Below, one piece after another: positions 56,029 through 64,000 of a stretch of DNA of 64,000 bases. Below the pieces are notes generated by a model. The model had not been told where the DNA came from. It saw only the letters and a program-made list of their open reading frames with translations, and did no database searches. Source of the stretch: Polystyrenella longa (GTDB lineage: Bacteria > Planctomycetota > Planctomycetia > Planctomycetales > Planctomycetaceae); assembly GCF_007750395.1 (NCBI RefSeq), contig NZ_CP036281.1, positions 5,479,001 to 5,543,000 on the forward strand. The letters run 5' to 3'. A program made the translations under genes and the position numbers. Position 1 is the first letter of the stretch. Each line of letters starts with the position of its first letter.

Positions 56029-58377
56029 TTACCCACGACGTAATCGTGACCATGAGAAATGACGGATCATGTCCTTCGAAACAAGAAGTGGGTCCAGAAG
56101 CATCCCGGGAGAATTCCCTCGGCTTCCGTAAATTGTTTCGTCAATCAAATACATAAAGTCCGATAGTTGCTCTCGCTCTTGTCCATTTAGTAGATACGAT
56201 TCCAGAAGCCACTTTCGTAAAGTAACTCCAACTGGACGGCGATGACCAACTAAAGCCAGATGACGGTCTAATAGATCTCGAGTGAGCAGCAACACTTTAT
56301 CTGGTCGTGAAGTCGCGATGCGTAGCCAGAAGCAACACATCTTCCAGTACCACAGGGCCAGGAGAGCCATCACTGCGTGACGCTGCCAAAGAATCATGCA
56401 AGTCAGAACGAATGACATTGTGATTCCCATCCAATGCGTGATTGACCAACTGATCACTTCTAGGAATGCGTGTTCAATTCGCTCGTATAATCGCAATGGC
56501 GGCCCCAGTTTCTCATACCCAGGTGTCGGTTCGAGTGTCTGCCATGTGTTGCCTCCAAGATCGACTTCGCACCAGAAATGAACGTCCTGGGAGTAAACCG
56601 ACGTGTGATCTTTTCTTCTATCATAGTTGTCCGGATCGACGTAGTAGCCACTGACGACTCGGCAGGAAATATCGAGTGACCGCAGTAATAGCATGGTCGC
56701 CGTGGCGAATTCGTAATCCGTCCCTTTTCTGGTTTCGAATAAAAAAGGAGTAATCGAAAGCGATTTCGAATCTTTATCGCCGATTATCGGGGATGAATTC
56801 TCTTCTACATGGTCATAGTTGTCTCGAACGTAGTTCAGGATTGAGACAACTTTTTCTCGCTTGAGAGTACATTCCGCAGTATTCTCATTCGCAAGTTCGA
56901 TGATGGGTAACATATCGGGCGTATCAGGGATCGAGATATATCGTTGTCGGATCGCTGAATACAGAACCTGTGCCGAATCGAAGTTCCGCTCATCCAGAAC
57001 GCGGGACCGCACATGTATCGGAACGAGATCCGGGAGAGCATCCCGGTCCAAGTGCATTACCCGGTGCTGCCCCTCGACGTAGAAATTGCGGGTGTTGAGA
57101 TCCTTAATGGCAATCCCTGTCCAGTGCAGAGGTGTCGGAATAATATTCGAATCGATTCCGACGATTTTGAGAACATGCGATTCTTCTGGAGAAAAGAAGT
57201 TGAAGGCGCAATCTTCCAGTGCCTCCAACCAGTGCATTTCGTCATGTTCGTTGAGAACGTATTCGGTCGAATTCGTCGAATTGTCACCGGGAATTAACTG
57301 GCTCCCGTCATAAAAGTCATAAGTCTCCATTCTTAGATGTAGCGGAACGCGCCCGACAACGTGAAAGATCGCCTTAGAAGTCGTACTTTCTACGTCCGAC
57401 CGCTTACGCCCTACCTTGTCACGCAACATTGAAAACTGTCGACCGGATTGCTGCATCGTTTTCATTTCTTCAACCAACTCAGGCAACAGTGTTTCCGTAC
57501 GATTGGGTGGGATCGCAATCATGCGATCGGAATTCTTAGGCTTGAATGGTTCGCCGTATTCTTCACTAAAGGAATCGTACAGACTCGGTTTGTCATCTTC
57601 TCGGAAAGGAGCATCGTCAAGCGGCGCGAATGACTGCACATTTTCCTTTCCTGGCACTAATGCATCACCATTTCCGATTCCACTGAGAGAATACTCATCT
57701 CGTCCTCCTTCCCCTCCTGATGTTGGGAAAAATCCTTGTAGCGACCAGATTGTTCTTCCCGATGCGAACGGGGCGAAAGCAATCACGATTAACACAGGGA
57801 AAATCGCCAAAGCCAGAAATCGCTTCAGCGAGTATTGACGTTGAGTGGCGTGAATTGTTCCGGAGTAACGTTTCAAGTACCGGGTAATCAGCCAGACTAT
57901 TGACGCGCACAGGTAAAGCCCCATCAGGACAATCGTAAGGCCAGAAGTCGGACTGAGGGCCATCGAGAACAGAAACACAAACAGGCTGATGGCAATCGTC
58001 AATGGTTGATATTGCCGCCAGCAGCAAATCATGGTGAACAACAGCAATTCATTTTTAAAGGCACGCACCATCACTACTTCAACGGATGAACCTCCATTAG
58101 GAATCAAACGCAAGATTGGCTCTGCTGCTAACGACACAATTGCTGTGAGAATGATTACTGGCATCAACGCGGGTAGTTCCCCACGGTAGAACTGCTTCCG
58201 ACGAAAAAAGACAACTCCGCCAATAAGCAGCGCCGTTTGTACGAGATAACTAACGAACAAATAGAGAGGCGTACGCACTTCTATCTCAACCAGCGAGTAT
58301 TGCCCCAGTGCTAACAGCGAAATCAGTCCCAAGCCGAGATGTTCTTTCAGAGGGACTTCCGACTGGCTAGTTAACAT
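56029..58377 (-). CDS. Membrane transglutaminase-like protein (TgpA/DUF3488 type) lacking the catalytic Cys
   Basis: 782 residues. About six N-terminal helices, a large periplasmic domain with a transglutaminase core at ~500-640, a membrane helix near 645-665, and a C-terminal DUF4129-like region (LLDRHLALVGHRRPVGVTLRKWL). At the usual RxGxCxxFA site the sequence is RKGTDYEFATAT, so the Cys is Asp (residue 554). The His (H600, DVHFWCEVDL) is present, and the third position reads LEPTPG. It is therefore probably a pseudoenzyme that binds peptides or partners rather than cutting them. The start overlaps the DUF58 gene by 11 nt. It forms a membrane module with the DUF58 and MoxR proteins. Confidence 0.88.
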   Translation of the reverse strand: MLTSQSEVPLKEHLGLGLISLLALGQYSLVEIEVRTPLYLFVSYLVQTALLIGGVVFFRRKQFYRGELPALMPVIILTAIVSLAAEPILRLIPNGGSSVEVVMVRAFKNELLLFTMICCWRQYQPLTIAISLFVFLFSMALSPTSGLTIVLMGLYLCASIVWLITRYLKRYSGTIHATQRQYSLKRFLALAIFPVLIVIAFAPFASGRTIWSLQGFFPTSGGEGGRDEYSLSGIGNGDALVPGKENVQSFAPLDDAPFREDDKPSLYDSFSEEYGEPFKPKNSDRMIAIPPNRTETLLPELVEEMKTMQQSGRQFSMLRDKVGRKRSDVESTTSKAIFHVVGRVPLHLRMETYDFYDGSQLIPGDNSTNSTEYVLNEHDEMHWLEALEDCAFNFFSPEESHVLKIVGIDSNIIPTPLHWTGIAIKDLNTRNFYVEGQHRVMHLDRDALPDLVPIHVRSRVLDERNFDSAQVLYSAIRQRYISIPDTPDMLPIIELANENTAECTLKREKVVSILNYVRDNYDHVEENSSPIIGDKDSKSLSITPFLFETRKGTDYEFATATMLLLRSLDISCRVVSGYYVDPDNYDRRKDHTSVYSQDVHFWCEVDLGGNTWQTLEPTPGYEKLGPPLRLYERIEHAFLEVISWSITHWMGITMSFVLTCMILWQRHAVMALLALWYWKMCCFWLRIATSRPDKVLLLTRDLLDRHLALVGHRRPVGVTLRKWLLESYLLNGQEREQLSDFMYLIDETIYGSRGNSPGMLLDPLLVSKDMIRHFSWSRLRRG

Positions 58378-59647
58378 GGCAATGTCCCCTTCTTAGCCAG
58401 TTAGCTCTCAAGTCATCTTGCCAACGGGTGCTTTGAACAGAACTCCGACAATCAGAGTTTGCAACTGGCTCTAAAGGGAGGCTTCCCACTTCGATCCAAG
58501 AGGTTGAATGATGATTCCTGGATTTGCTCATGTATTCAATGAGTGGTGATTCAGCCGTGGTTATAACAATTGCCGTTCCAAGACGGGAACGAGAGTAGTC
58601 TTGCGAAGAGTTCGTTTCTGATATGCCTCCATAGGGAACACGCGCAAGAGCGTCCATGTACCGTTCGTAATTCCGGTGATTTCCTCCCAACTGATAGATT
58701 TCTCCACTCATGTCACAAAGAACATACGCGTTCTGCCGAACAAGTGATTCCACAACGCTCGCCGCTATTGAAAGCACTTCCTCCACTTTCCGGTCCCACG
58801 CCGGAGAGCGTTCTAGATAACTACAAATATCGACAATCACCTCTGCGGAAGCCGATGCGGGAGATTGCCGCTCGTTCACAATCAGCGACTGCATTCGTGC
58901 TGTTTGGCCCCAATGAATTCGACGCAGGGAATCTCCTTCACGAAAGGCTCTCGTTCCAATCAAGTCTCCTAAGTCTCCTGCTTTTCGATCAGTCATATTC
59001 TGTTCGTGAAAATCGAGTGAGCTTGAATCAGGAAGGCCTTCCAGACGAACCGTTTCCGGCCACACGATCAATTCTCCAAGACATGATATTGGGGAACGGC
59101 AGGTGAATAGTCCCAACGGAAAACTGGTTTCAATTTGTGGCGTTTCTAGCGGATAGACTCCACGTTGCTCGGGCGAAAATTCCCAACTGAACTCAGCGGT
59201 TGTCCAGGCGGACATCCGAGTGAGAGAGAAGCCGTTTACCCTCTGGGATTCTGGGAAGAAGCCTTTGGACACCATCAACCCCCAAAGTGGCCATGGCCAT
59301 TTGTTGGTCAACTTCAGGCTGACCTGAACCCGCTGTCCGACTCGTGTCCGGCGCGTTCCCATGGTCAAATCACCACGGAGTCCACGCACAGTGATGAACG
59401 GCCAGACAATGGCGATTAGCAGCACTACTGTCATGGCGAGCATCGCCAGGAATACCGTTTGATTCATGAACAGCGCGAGCAACAAAGCGCTCAAAATTCC
59501 TCCGCCAATCAAGGCCAGCGGATGCTTCAACCAGTAAACAAATTTATTCACTTGCGGGCAGAAGTCACGTGTCAGTAGATCATGAAATCGCTTGCTGAAA
59601 GTGTGAGTCGATGTTGAACCATTTAGTTCGGAAACGCTGGTGGACAT
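58367..59647 (-). CDS. DUF58-family membrane protein
   Basis: 426 residues from the ATG at 59647 (MSTSVSELNG), chosen because GAGGTG lies ~7 nt upstream; the frame is open 35 codons further. Two helices near 42-85 (LALIGGGILSALLLALFM, AMLAMTVVLLIAIVW) precede the beta-rich domain (GTRRTRVGQRVQVSLKLTN, GVYPLETPQIETSFPLGLF). The DUF58 signature GDLIGTRAFREGDSLRRIHWGQTAR follows, then a vWA-like end. Partner of MoxR ATPases; probably assembles or activates a periplasmic client. A 389-nt gap to the next upstream gene may hold a separate promoter. Confidence 0.9.
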   Translation of the reverse strand: MSTSVSELNGSTSTHTFSKRFHDLLTRDFCPQVNKFVYWLKHPLALIGGGILSALLLALFMNQTVFLAMLAMTVVLLIAIVWPFITVRGLRGDLTMGTRRTRVGQRVQVSLKLTNKWPWPLWGLMVSKGFFPESQRVNGFSLTRMSAWTTAEFSWEFSPEQRGVYPLETPQIETSFPLGLFTCRSPISCLGELIVWPETVRLEGLPDSSSLDFHEQNMTDRKAGDLGDLIGTRAFREGDSLRRIHWGQTARMQSLIVNERQSPASASAEVIVDICSYLERSPAWDRKVEEVLSIAASVVESLVRQNAYVLCDMSGEIYQLGGNHRNYERYMDALARVPYGGISETNSSQDYSRSRLGTAIVITTAESPLIEYMSKSRNHHSTSWIEVGSLPLEPVANSDCRSSVQSTRWQDDLRANWLRRGHCHVN

Positions 59648-60036
59648 AACGCACCTCATATCGGGGTGAGAATTCCATTGGGAAAAGACAACGCGAGCGA
59701 TAGAGAGGTATGCACGCATAATATGCGGAATTCCTCTGATCTCACGTTCCACGAATAATCCTCAGAGAAGCGGGCCAACCGTCGGGCGGCAGCCGTTCGC
59801 TTTCTCGTCGTTAATCGCCGTCCTGCCTTTACAGAATAAGACGCAAGCATGCCTGTCAGCCTGACCTACGGTTATTCAGACATGCTCAACCCTCACTCAT
59901 GGCGCGAGCAAGTTAGCCTGAAGATAGAAAGGCGACGTAAAACGCGGATCAAAATGGAGCTTCTAACCTTCAAAGAGCTTAGAAACTGCGCAGCGTAGAC
60001 CCGATGCGTAAATACATTCCGTTAAAAGAAGGACGC
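59648..60036. other. Intergenic gap inside the metal locus
   Basis: No supported gene. It carries the ribosome binding site of the DUF58 gene near 59655-59660. A promoter for the DUF58/transglutaminase/MoxR set is likely here, but I cannot place it with confidence. Confidence 0.4.
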
Positions 60037-60468
60037 TTAGCTCAGCGTCGGAGGTCCGCGGCGGTTGAAAGCAACAACAACGCGACGACATTCCTGTTGA
60101 TAATCAGAAATCGCAGCGTACGTGACCGCCTGAAAGAGAGAGGGCGACTCAACTTGGAGAGTCACACGGGACGACAGGCCGAAGAACTGACAAACGAGGC
60201 AGTGGTCTGCGTCATGAGAAGGACGGGGCTGCAATGGTACAGACGAGTCATCTGCTACCGGTACATGACACGAATGCTGACCATGATGGTGGTGACTATG
60301 ATGACCGTGAGAACAATGAGCATGTTCACCTGAAGGCAAAGTCGATTCGTGCACGACAGAATGCGAATGAGTGCAGACCCCTAGCCATTCCTGCACGGCA
60401 TGCGTCCCCGCGTTACCCAACAGGGCTACGGTCACAAAGGCCGAGATGAATAGACTACGAAACAGCAT
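60037..60468 (-). CDS. His/Cys-rich small membrane protein, DUF2946-like (first copy)
   Basis: 143 residues. N-terminal signal or anchor (FRSLFISAFVTVALLGNAGTHA), then a long His tract (SHSVV...GEHAHCSHGHHSHHHHGQH), DADHCLVCQFFGLSSR with HCxxC, a hydrophobic stretch, and the terminal RGPPTLS. It is the paralogue of the protein at 52326. The His run strongly suggests zinc, copper or nickel binding outside the cytoplasm. It is the first gene of the locus, with a good promoter and a palindromic site just upstream, so its product may be made when the metal is scarce. Confidence 0.8.
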   Translation of the reverse strand: MLFRSLFISAFVTVALLGNAGTHAVQEWLGVCTHSHSVVHESTLPSGEHAHCSHGHHSHHHHGQHSCHVPVADDSSVPLQPRPSHDADHCLVCQFFGLSSRVTLQVESPSLFQAVTYAAISDYQQECRRVVVAFNRRGPPTLS

Positions 60469-60496
60469 GAGAAACCTGTTTTTCTGACAAAACCTA

Positions 60497-60545
60497 AATG
60501 CAAACTTATTGCACCTGCATTATATGCTACCAAGACCTACGCCAA
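60497..60545 (-). promoter_or_regulatory. Promoter and candidate Zur-type operator of the metal locus
   Basis: Reading the minus strand, TTGGCG, a 15-nt spacer and TATAAT (60524-60519) form a plausible sigma-70 promoter. Just downstream, where a repressor would block, lies TGCAA-N5-TTGCA (60499-60513, a perfect 5-bp inverted repeat). An overlapping outer pair AATGCA/TGCATT spans 60497-60521. Fur-family Zur repressors bind AT-rich palindromes in this position upstream of zinc genes. The assignment to Zur comes from gene content, not from a match to a known planctomycete consensus. Confidence 0.4.
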
Positions 60546-60584
60546 TGAAAAGTGAAATGTGCGAAAAATCAATTATTTAAATTG

Positions 60585-61002
60585 AAACGACGTAAGTCGT
60601 AAAAGACTCGCAACGAATTCGCTCAGCTCCCCACGTGGGGTTTTCGTTCGCAAACCTCAGAATCTGTTCGACGATCTCCTGTCGAATACGAGGTCGACCA
60701 ACACGAGGTTTATTTGAAGTGTAATTCCATTTCCGGGCAATCAACTCCCGGTGCCAGCGGAGGATGGTATCAGGAGTAAAGATCGCGCTGAGTTCACTCA
60801 GCAACTTCCGGTCGAGCATTTTCCCTTTGACCGCCAGGCGACGACGCTGTTCGTCAGTGAGCAGAATGCGTTTCTTGCCGACCTTTTCGCGGAGGATACT
60901 ATTTTCGGTCTTGAGATATTCAATCGCCAATTGCTGTTCGCGATTCACCCAACTTACCAGAGCGAAAACCAGCAGGTTCCAAGGCTGCATCACAGTTTCC
61001 AT
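60585..61002 (-). pseudogene. Transposase N-terminal fragment
   Basis: METVMQPWNLLVFALVSWVN and following codons match residues 1 to ~128 of the transposase, up to NPTWGAERI, after which the homology stops. The whole catalytic core is missing. Confidence 0.85.
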
Positions 61003-61236
61003 CTATTCAGTTACCAAAGTGCAGGGGAGGGTTACTTTGGAACTCTAACCGCTGGCCGTCAGTACCAAACCATGAATCAGGAATTAATGACCTCTTCCTC
61101 AATCAGAAATAACGGTTACTCTGATTGTCCTGGCGAACAGAGTCAGGAGATCGTCCGAGAACAGGGGTAGCCCGTCGCTCACAGACACCTTAATTAGTAG
61201 CGTTTTAAGTTCGGCTGAGTTTTTTTTCGGTACGGG
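60585..61236 (-). mobile_element. IS remnant, transposase-upstream half only
   Basis: The terminal end (TTCGGCTGAG...TTCGGTACGGG) finishes at 61236, 3 nt before the stop codon of the next gene. The opposite half is missing beyond ~60620. The 61045-61200 stretch is almost identical to that at 23140-23300 in copy B, so the two belong to one subtype. Confidence 0.8.
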
Positions 61237-61238
61237 GG

Positions 61239-62519
61239 TCAGTATCTGGGGAAGATGGCCGGGGTCGGGAAGCGGTTTTCATGGCTAGCTTTCCAATCTT
61301 GCAGATACTCCTCACGGGGTACGCGCAGGTCGGGCCAAATCGCAGGGCGGACACGGACGACTCTTCCGGGGCGAATACCTTCGGTGATGAGATCGGTCTC
61401 AAAGCGAATCTGGGTTCCGCTGCTTCCCAGTGGAGCCTCGCCGTCCGACTTGATGACATCCAGGATAGGGCCTTTTGAGGCCATTTGAGAGGTGCCCGCC
61501 GAACCCCCGGCCCAATGCTTCAACGTGTTTTCGGATGCGGCCATCAGGGCCTGGCTCCCTTTCTTAAAATCCACGTAGAGAGAGGAATCCATGCCGCCGA
61601 ACAAGGTCGCGGTCACGGTGGCGCGGCCGAACTTACCATACTCGACGGAATCGACCCAGGCAGGCATCCAGCGACTGCGGATGAAGGCTTTGTGTGTTTC
61701 GGTCTGATTGCGAGCGGCGCACTGCATCGCGGTGTCGTCCAGCCAGATGTCCGATATGTGGAACCGGGTGAACACACTGTCTGGAGTGGGCTTCCAGGTG
61801 ATCCCGAGCAGGACGGCCTGGCCTTCGAGGGATTTCTTTCCACTGGAGGGCCAGATGCCCTCGACGATCAGGTCCTGGATCCCGAGGAATTCGCGGCCGC
61901 GCCAAATGCGGGTGGCGGCATCGAAGGTCAACGCTTCCTCGTTGGCTTTGTCGTCTTCACCTGTTTTTGATTGGCGACTGGCGACGATCGTCCCTTGGTT
62001 GTTCCGGATGTTTAAATGCTTCAGTTTCCAGACTTTGCCCTCGCGAAGGCAGTAGCTGGGCTCATCTTCAAGCAAGAGGACGTGGTTCTCGGCGGGGAAG
62101 ATACCCGCGCCACGATTGTGGTTCGCATCTTTTGTTTTATTATCGACCGGCAATACCGGCACGGCAGAAATTTTTGGATCGGGCGGGAGAAAAGCATGGA
62201 CGTGCATCACGGTGCCGAGCGGGACGTCGTACAGATCCGCCGGTGCCCCATGATAGCGAATGATGCCGTAGGGGAGCATGGCAAAAGGGTGCGGATTGTT
62301 TCGGCAAAACATTCCCGTTCCTTGCACACGAATGCTGCCACGGCGGTTGGCATGATCCACGAACACGAGTTCGCCCCGGTAGGAGTGCGCCTTTTCCAGA
62401 GAGGGAAACTTTCCCGCCTCGGGGCGGAACGGCTCGTCGGCAGCGTTGGCATTGCCCGCGAGCAGGGACACACACAGGTACAGAACGGCGACATAGCAGA
62501 TAGATTTGAGTTGTGTCAT
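61239..62519 (-). CDS. Secreted protein of unknown function, partner of DUF1552
   Basis: 426 residues with a signal peptide ([20 protein letters not shown]). Internal features are repeated beta-rich segments ([40 protein letters not shown]) and no catalytic motif that I recognise. Its start overlaps the stop of the DUF1552 gene as ATGA (62516-62519), so the two are translated together. Similar secreted proteins follow DUF1552 genes in other planctomycetes, as far as I recall. Base composition here (58-70% GC in sampled lines) is higher than in the left part of the window (~48-50%). Confidence 0.75.
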   Translation of the reverse strand: MTQLKSICYVAVLYLCVSLLAGNANAADEPFRPEAGKFPSLEKAHSYRGELVFVDHANRRGSIRVQGTGMFCRNNPHPFAMLPYGIIRYHGAPADLYDVPLGTVMHVHAFLPPDPKISAVPVLPVDNKTKDANHNRGAGIFPAENHVLLLEDEPSYCLREGKVWKLKHLNIRNNQGTIVASRQSKTGEDDKANEEALTFDAATRIWRGREFLGIQDLIVEGIWPSSGKKSLEGQAVLLGITWKPTPDSVFTRFHISDIWLDDTAMQCAARNQTETHKAFIRSRWMPAWVDSVEYGKFGRATVTATLFGGMDSSLYVDFKKGSQALMAASENTLKHWAGGSAGTSQMASKGPILDVIKSDGEAPLGSSGTQIRFETDLITEGIRPGRVVRVRPAIWPDLRVPREEYLQDWKASHENRFPTPAIFPRY

Positions 62520-63871
62520 AGTTCGATCACCTTGTTGCTATCGCCAAAATTGTCAGTTTCCACCCCCATGTGTTGGGCCATGAGGAGCAGCAGGTTACTC
62601 ATGTGGGCGTTGGGGTTCGCGGGGCGGCTACAGAGCCCGTAATGTTCACGGGGTTTGTCGAGTTGGTAACCGCCGAAGTGCCCCTGATTGAAGTCGAGAT
62701 GACTGCCATGCTTCAGGCCGAGGTCCGAACCGCCAGCGAATACTAGCGGGAGGTTAGCGTTTCCATGGCTGTGGCCGTAGGACATACCGCTGCCAAAGAG
62801 TGCCATCGTCGAGCCAAGGAGCGGCTTGCCGTTGACGTCCTTCGTCTCCTTAAGCCGCGACAGGAAGTAGCTGAACTGCTCAATTGCGAACGTATCGTAG
62901 TTGGTGAGCTTCTCCATGTAACCTGGATCGCCGCCGTGGTGGCTGAGCTGATGGCGGGACTCGGTAATGCCGATTTCAGGAATGGCAATCGCTTGACCTT
63001 CGCCGCCCAGGCTGAAGGTGACTACGCGTGTTACATCGGTTTGAAAGGCGAGCACCATCAGGTCGTAGACGGTGCGGAAATAGTCGCCTGCCTGGGTTTC
63101 GGCGATGTCCCGGTTGGTCCGTTTGCGGTCGGCGTCGGAGATGTCAGGTAGCGGCGTGTCGAGCCAGGCTTCGGCCCGCCGTGTGCGGATCTCTGCCTCA
63201 CGAACCGAGGTGAGGTATTGGTCGAGTCGTCCTTTGTCGGCCGCTCCTATCTTTTGCTCAAGCCGACGTACTTCCGCTAGGTTGTCATCGAGGACGCTGG
63301 CTTTACGACGCAGGGCCCTGCGTTGGACTGCGATGCCGCCTTTCGGTTCCTCGAAGAGAGACGCGAAGATCTCACTGCAACGACGCATCGCCGGAAGCCG
63401 AACGCCGTCTGCGGTCCAGGCGAGGGAATCCTGCGTAATGGCGATTTCCATGGACGGGTAGCGAGTGTGCTTCGCGGTGACTTCGGCCATCTTCTGGTCC
63501 ACGGAGATCGTGTTGCGGTCGGAAGGGCCGAGCTTTCCGCCGGTTAGCCAGATATTGATGCAGTTGTGGTGGTGGCCGAGGCTTCCCGGATGATGCAGAC
63601 CGCTGATAGGCGTGATGACCTGGCGGTGCTTCTCCAGAGGCTTGAGCGACTGGGAAAACTCGTAATCCCGGCCCGGCTTGGTGATCTGATAGTTCAGTGA
63701 ATGGACGCCGTTCGCGAGGTAGATAAAAGCGCTGCGCCGAGGCGTGGAGGGGTGTTCGGCCGCGTTGAGCGGGATCATGCATTCGAGCATGGGCAGGGCG
63801 ATGCAGGTTCCCATTGCACGGAGGGCAAGGCGGCGGTCGATCAACCAGGATTGAGTTCGAATGTTGCTCAT
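62516..63871 (-). CDS. DUF1552 domain protein
   Basis: 451 residues. An N-terminal leader with Tat-like character ([23 protein letters not shown]) and the DUF1552 body: [110 protein letters not shown]. In planctomycetes it is paired with DUF1587/1592/1595/1585 cytochrome-type proteins, whose C-terminus indeed lies just upstream. A sulfatase-like (DUF1501-type) fold is likely. Function unproven; a role in extracellular polymer breakdown is often proposed. Confidence 0.92.
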   Translation of the reverse strand: MSNIRTQSWLIDRRLALRAMGTCIALPMLECMIPLNAAEHPSTPRRSAFIYLANGVHSLNYQITKPGRDYEFSQSLKPLEKHRQVITPISGLHHPGSLGHHHNCINIWLTGGKLGPSDRNTISVDQKMAEVTAKHTRYPSMEIAITQDSLAWTADGVRLPAMRRCSEIFASLFEEPKGGIAVQRRALRRKASVLDDNLAEVRRLEQKIGAADKGRLDQYLTSVREAEIRTRRAEAWLDTPLPDISDADRKRTNRDIAETQAGDYFRTVYDLMVLAFQTDVTRVVTFSLGGEGQAIAIPEIGITESRHQLSHHGGDPGYMEKLTNYDTFAIEQFSYFLSRLKETKDVNGKPLLGSTMALFGSGMSYGHSHGNANLPLVFAGGSDLGLKHGSHLDFNQGHFGGYQLDKPREHYGLCSRPANPNAHMSNLLLLMAQHMGVETDNFGDSNKVIEL

Positions 63872-63937
63872 TGCTATTATTCCTGTCTTACGCTTCGGGT
63901 TACCAATGTTTTGAAACTGGTGCTGACAGCGATTTGA

Positions 63938-64000
63938 TTATCGTTTTCTCATTAGATCCGACAAGGCCACGGCACGTACGATGTCTTTGATTCGGTATTC
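63938..64000 (-). CDS. C-terminus of a DUF1592/DUF1585-type cytochrome-associated protein (runs off the right edge)
   Basis: The last 20 codons read EYRIKDIVRAVALSDLMRKR and then TAA. The YRIKDIVRAVALSDL pattern is the characteristic end of the planctomycete DUF1587-DUF1592-DUF1595-DUF1585 proteins, which are nearly always encoded just before a DUF1552 gene, as here (66-nt gap). Confidence 0.75.
   Translation of the reverse strand, partial: EYRIKDIVRAVALSDLMRKR

Noticed and set aside
59656-59850. Small minus-strand frame before the DUF58 gene
   Set aside because: It overlaps the leader of the DUF58 gene, has no recognisable domain, and its composition looks noncoding.

Overview
The window looks like the chromosome of a planctomycete (Planctomycetaceae-like). 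Supporting marks are secreted giants opening with the LExLExRxLLSA-type N-terminal motif, DUF1559 pseudopilin-like proteins, a Ser/Thr kinase with WD40 repeats overlapping an ECF-type sigma factor, a DUF1592/DUF1552 pair, and a BlaI/M56 pair. Most genes are on the minus strand, and intergenic space is dotted with remnants of one DDE insertion sequence (IS).

Layout. 1-900: 5' part of a membrane glycosyltransferase and a tRNA-Ser(GCU). 1119-3361: polymorphic toxin cassette with Hint domain, toxin tip, immunity gene and a displaced second Hint fragment; an intact IS (3370-4879) cuts its 5' side. 4880-8795: envelope-lipid block with a broken PAP2 phosphatase, an LtaS/OpgB-like phosphoglycerol transferase and a membrane dual-specificity phosphatase. 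8964-11464: M56 sensor protease, BlaI repressor, DUF1559 protein. 11749-21647: FloA flotillin and a 2924-residue cyclic beta-1,2-glucan synthase. 21985-26657: IS graveyard around a zinc-ribbon metallopeptidase and a transglutaminase. 26918-46050: two giant secreted proteins sharing a duplicated 3' block that encodes double seven-bladed propellers, a third secreted protein, and the kinase/sigma pair. 46165-47650: a frameshifted IS copy.

47678-60468 is the most interesting part: eleven minus-strand genes that read as a metal (probably zinc) acquisition or homeostasis locus. It holds an AztD-like beta-propeller lipoprotein with an HGDHSH motif, two further lipoproteins (one with HGHSHG), a PQQ-like propeller with EF-hands, a DUF1559 protein, a UPF0718-type permease, two His/Cys-rich small membrane proteins bracketing the set, and a DUF58/transglutaminase-like/MoxR trio in which the transglutaminase has lost its catalytic Cys. 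A palindrome overlapping the likely start of transcription of the first gene is a candidate Zur-type operator.

60585-64000: another IS remnant, then a GC-richer block with a DUF1552 protein, a planctomycete-type secreted partner and the C-terminus of the upstream DUF1592/DUF1585 cytochrome-type gene. All function calls rest on reading motifs by eye; no database search was possible.
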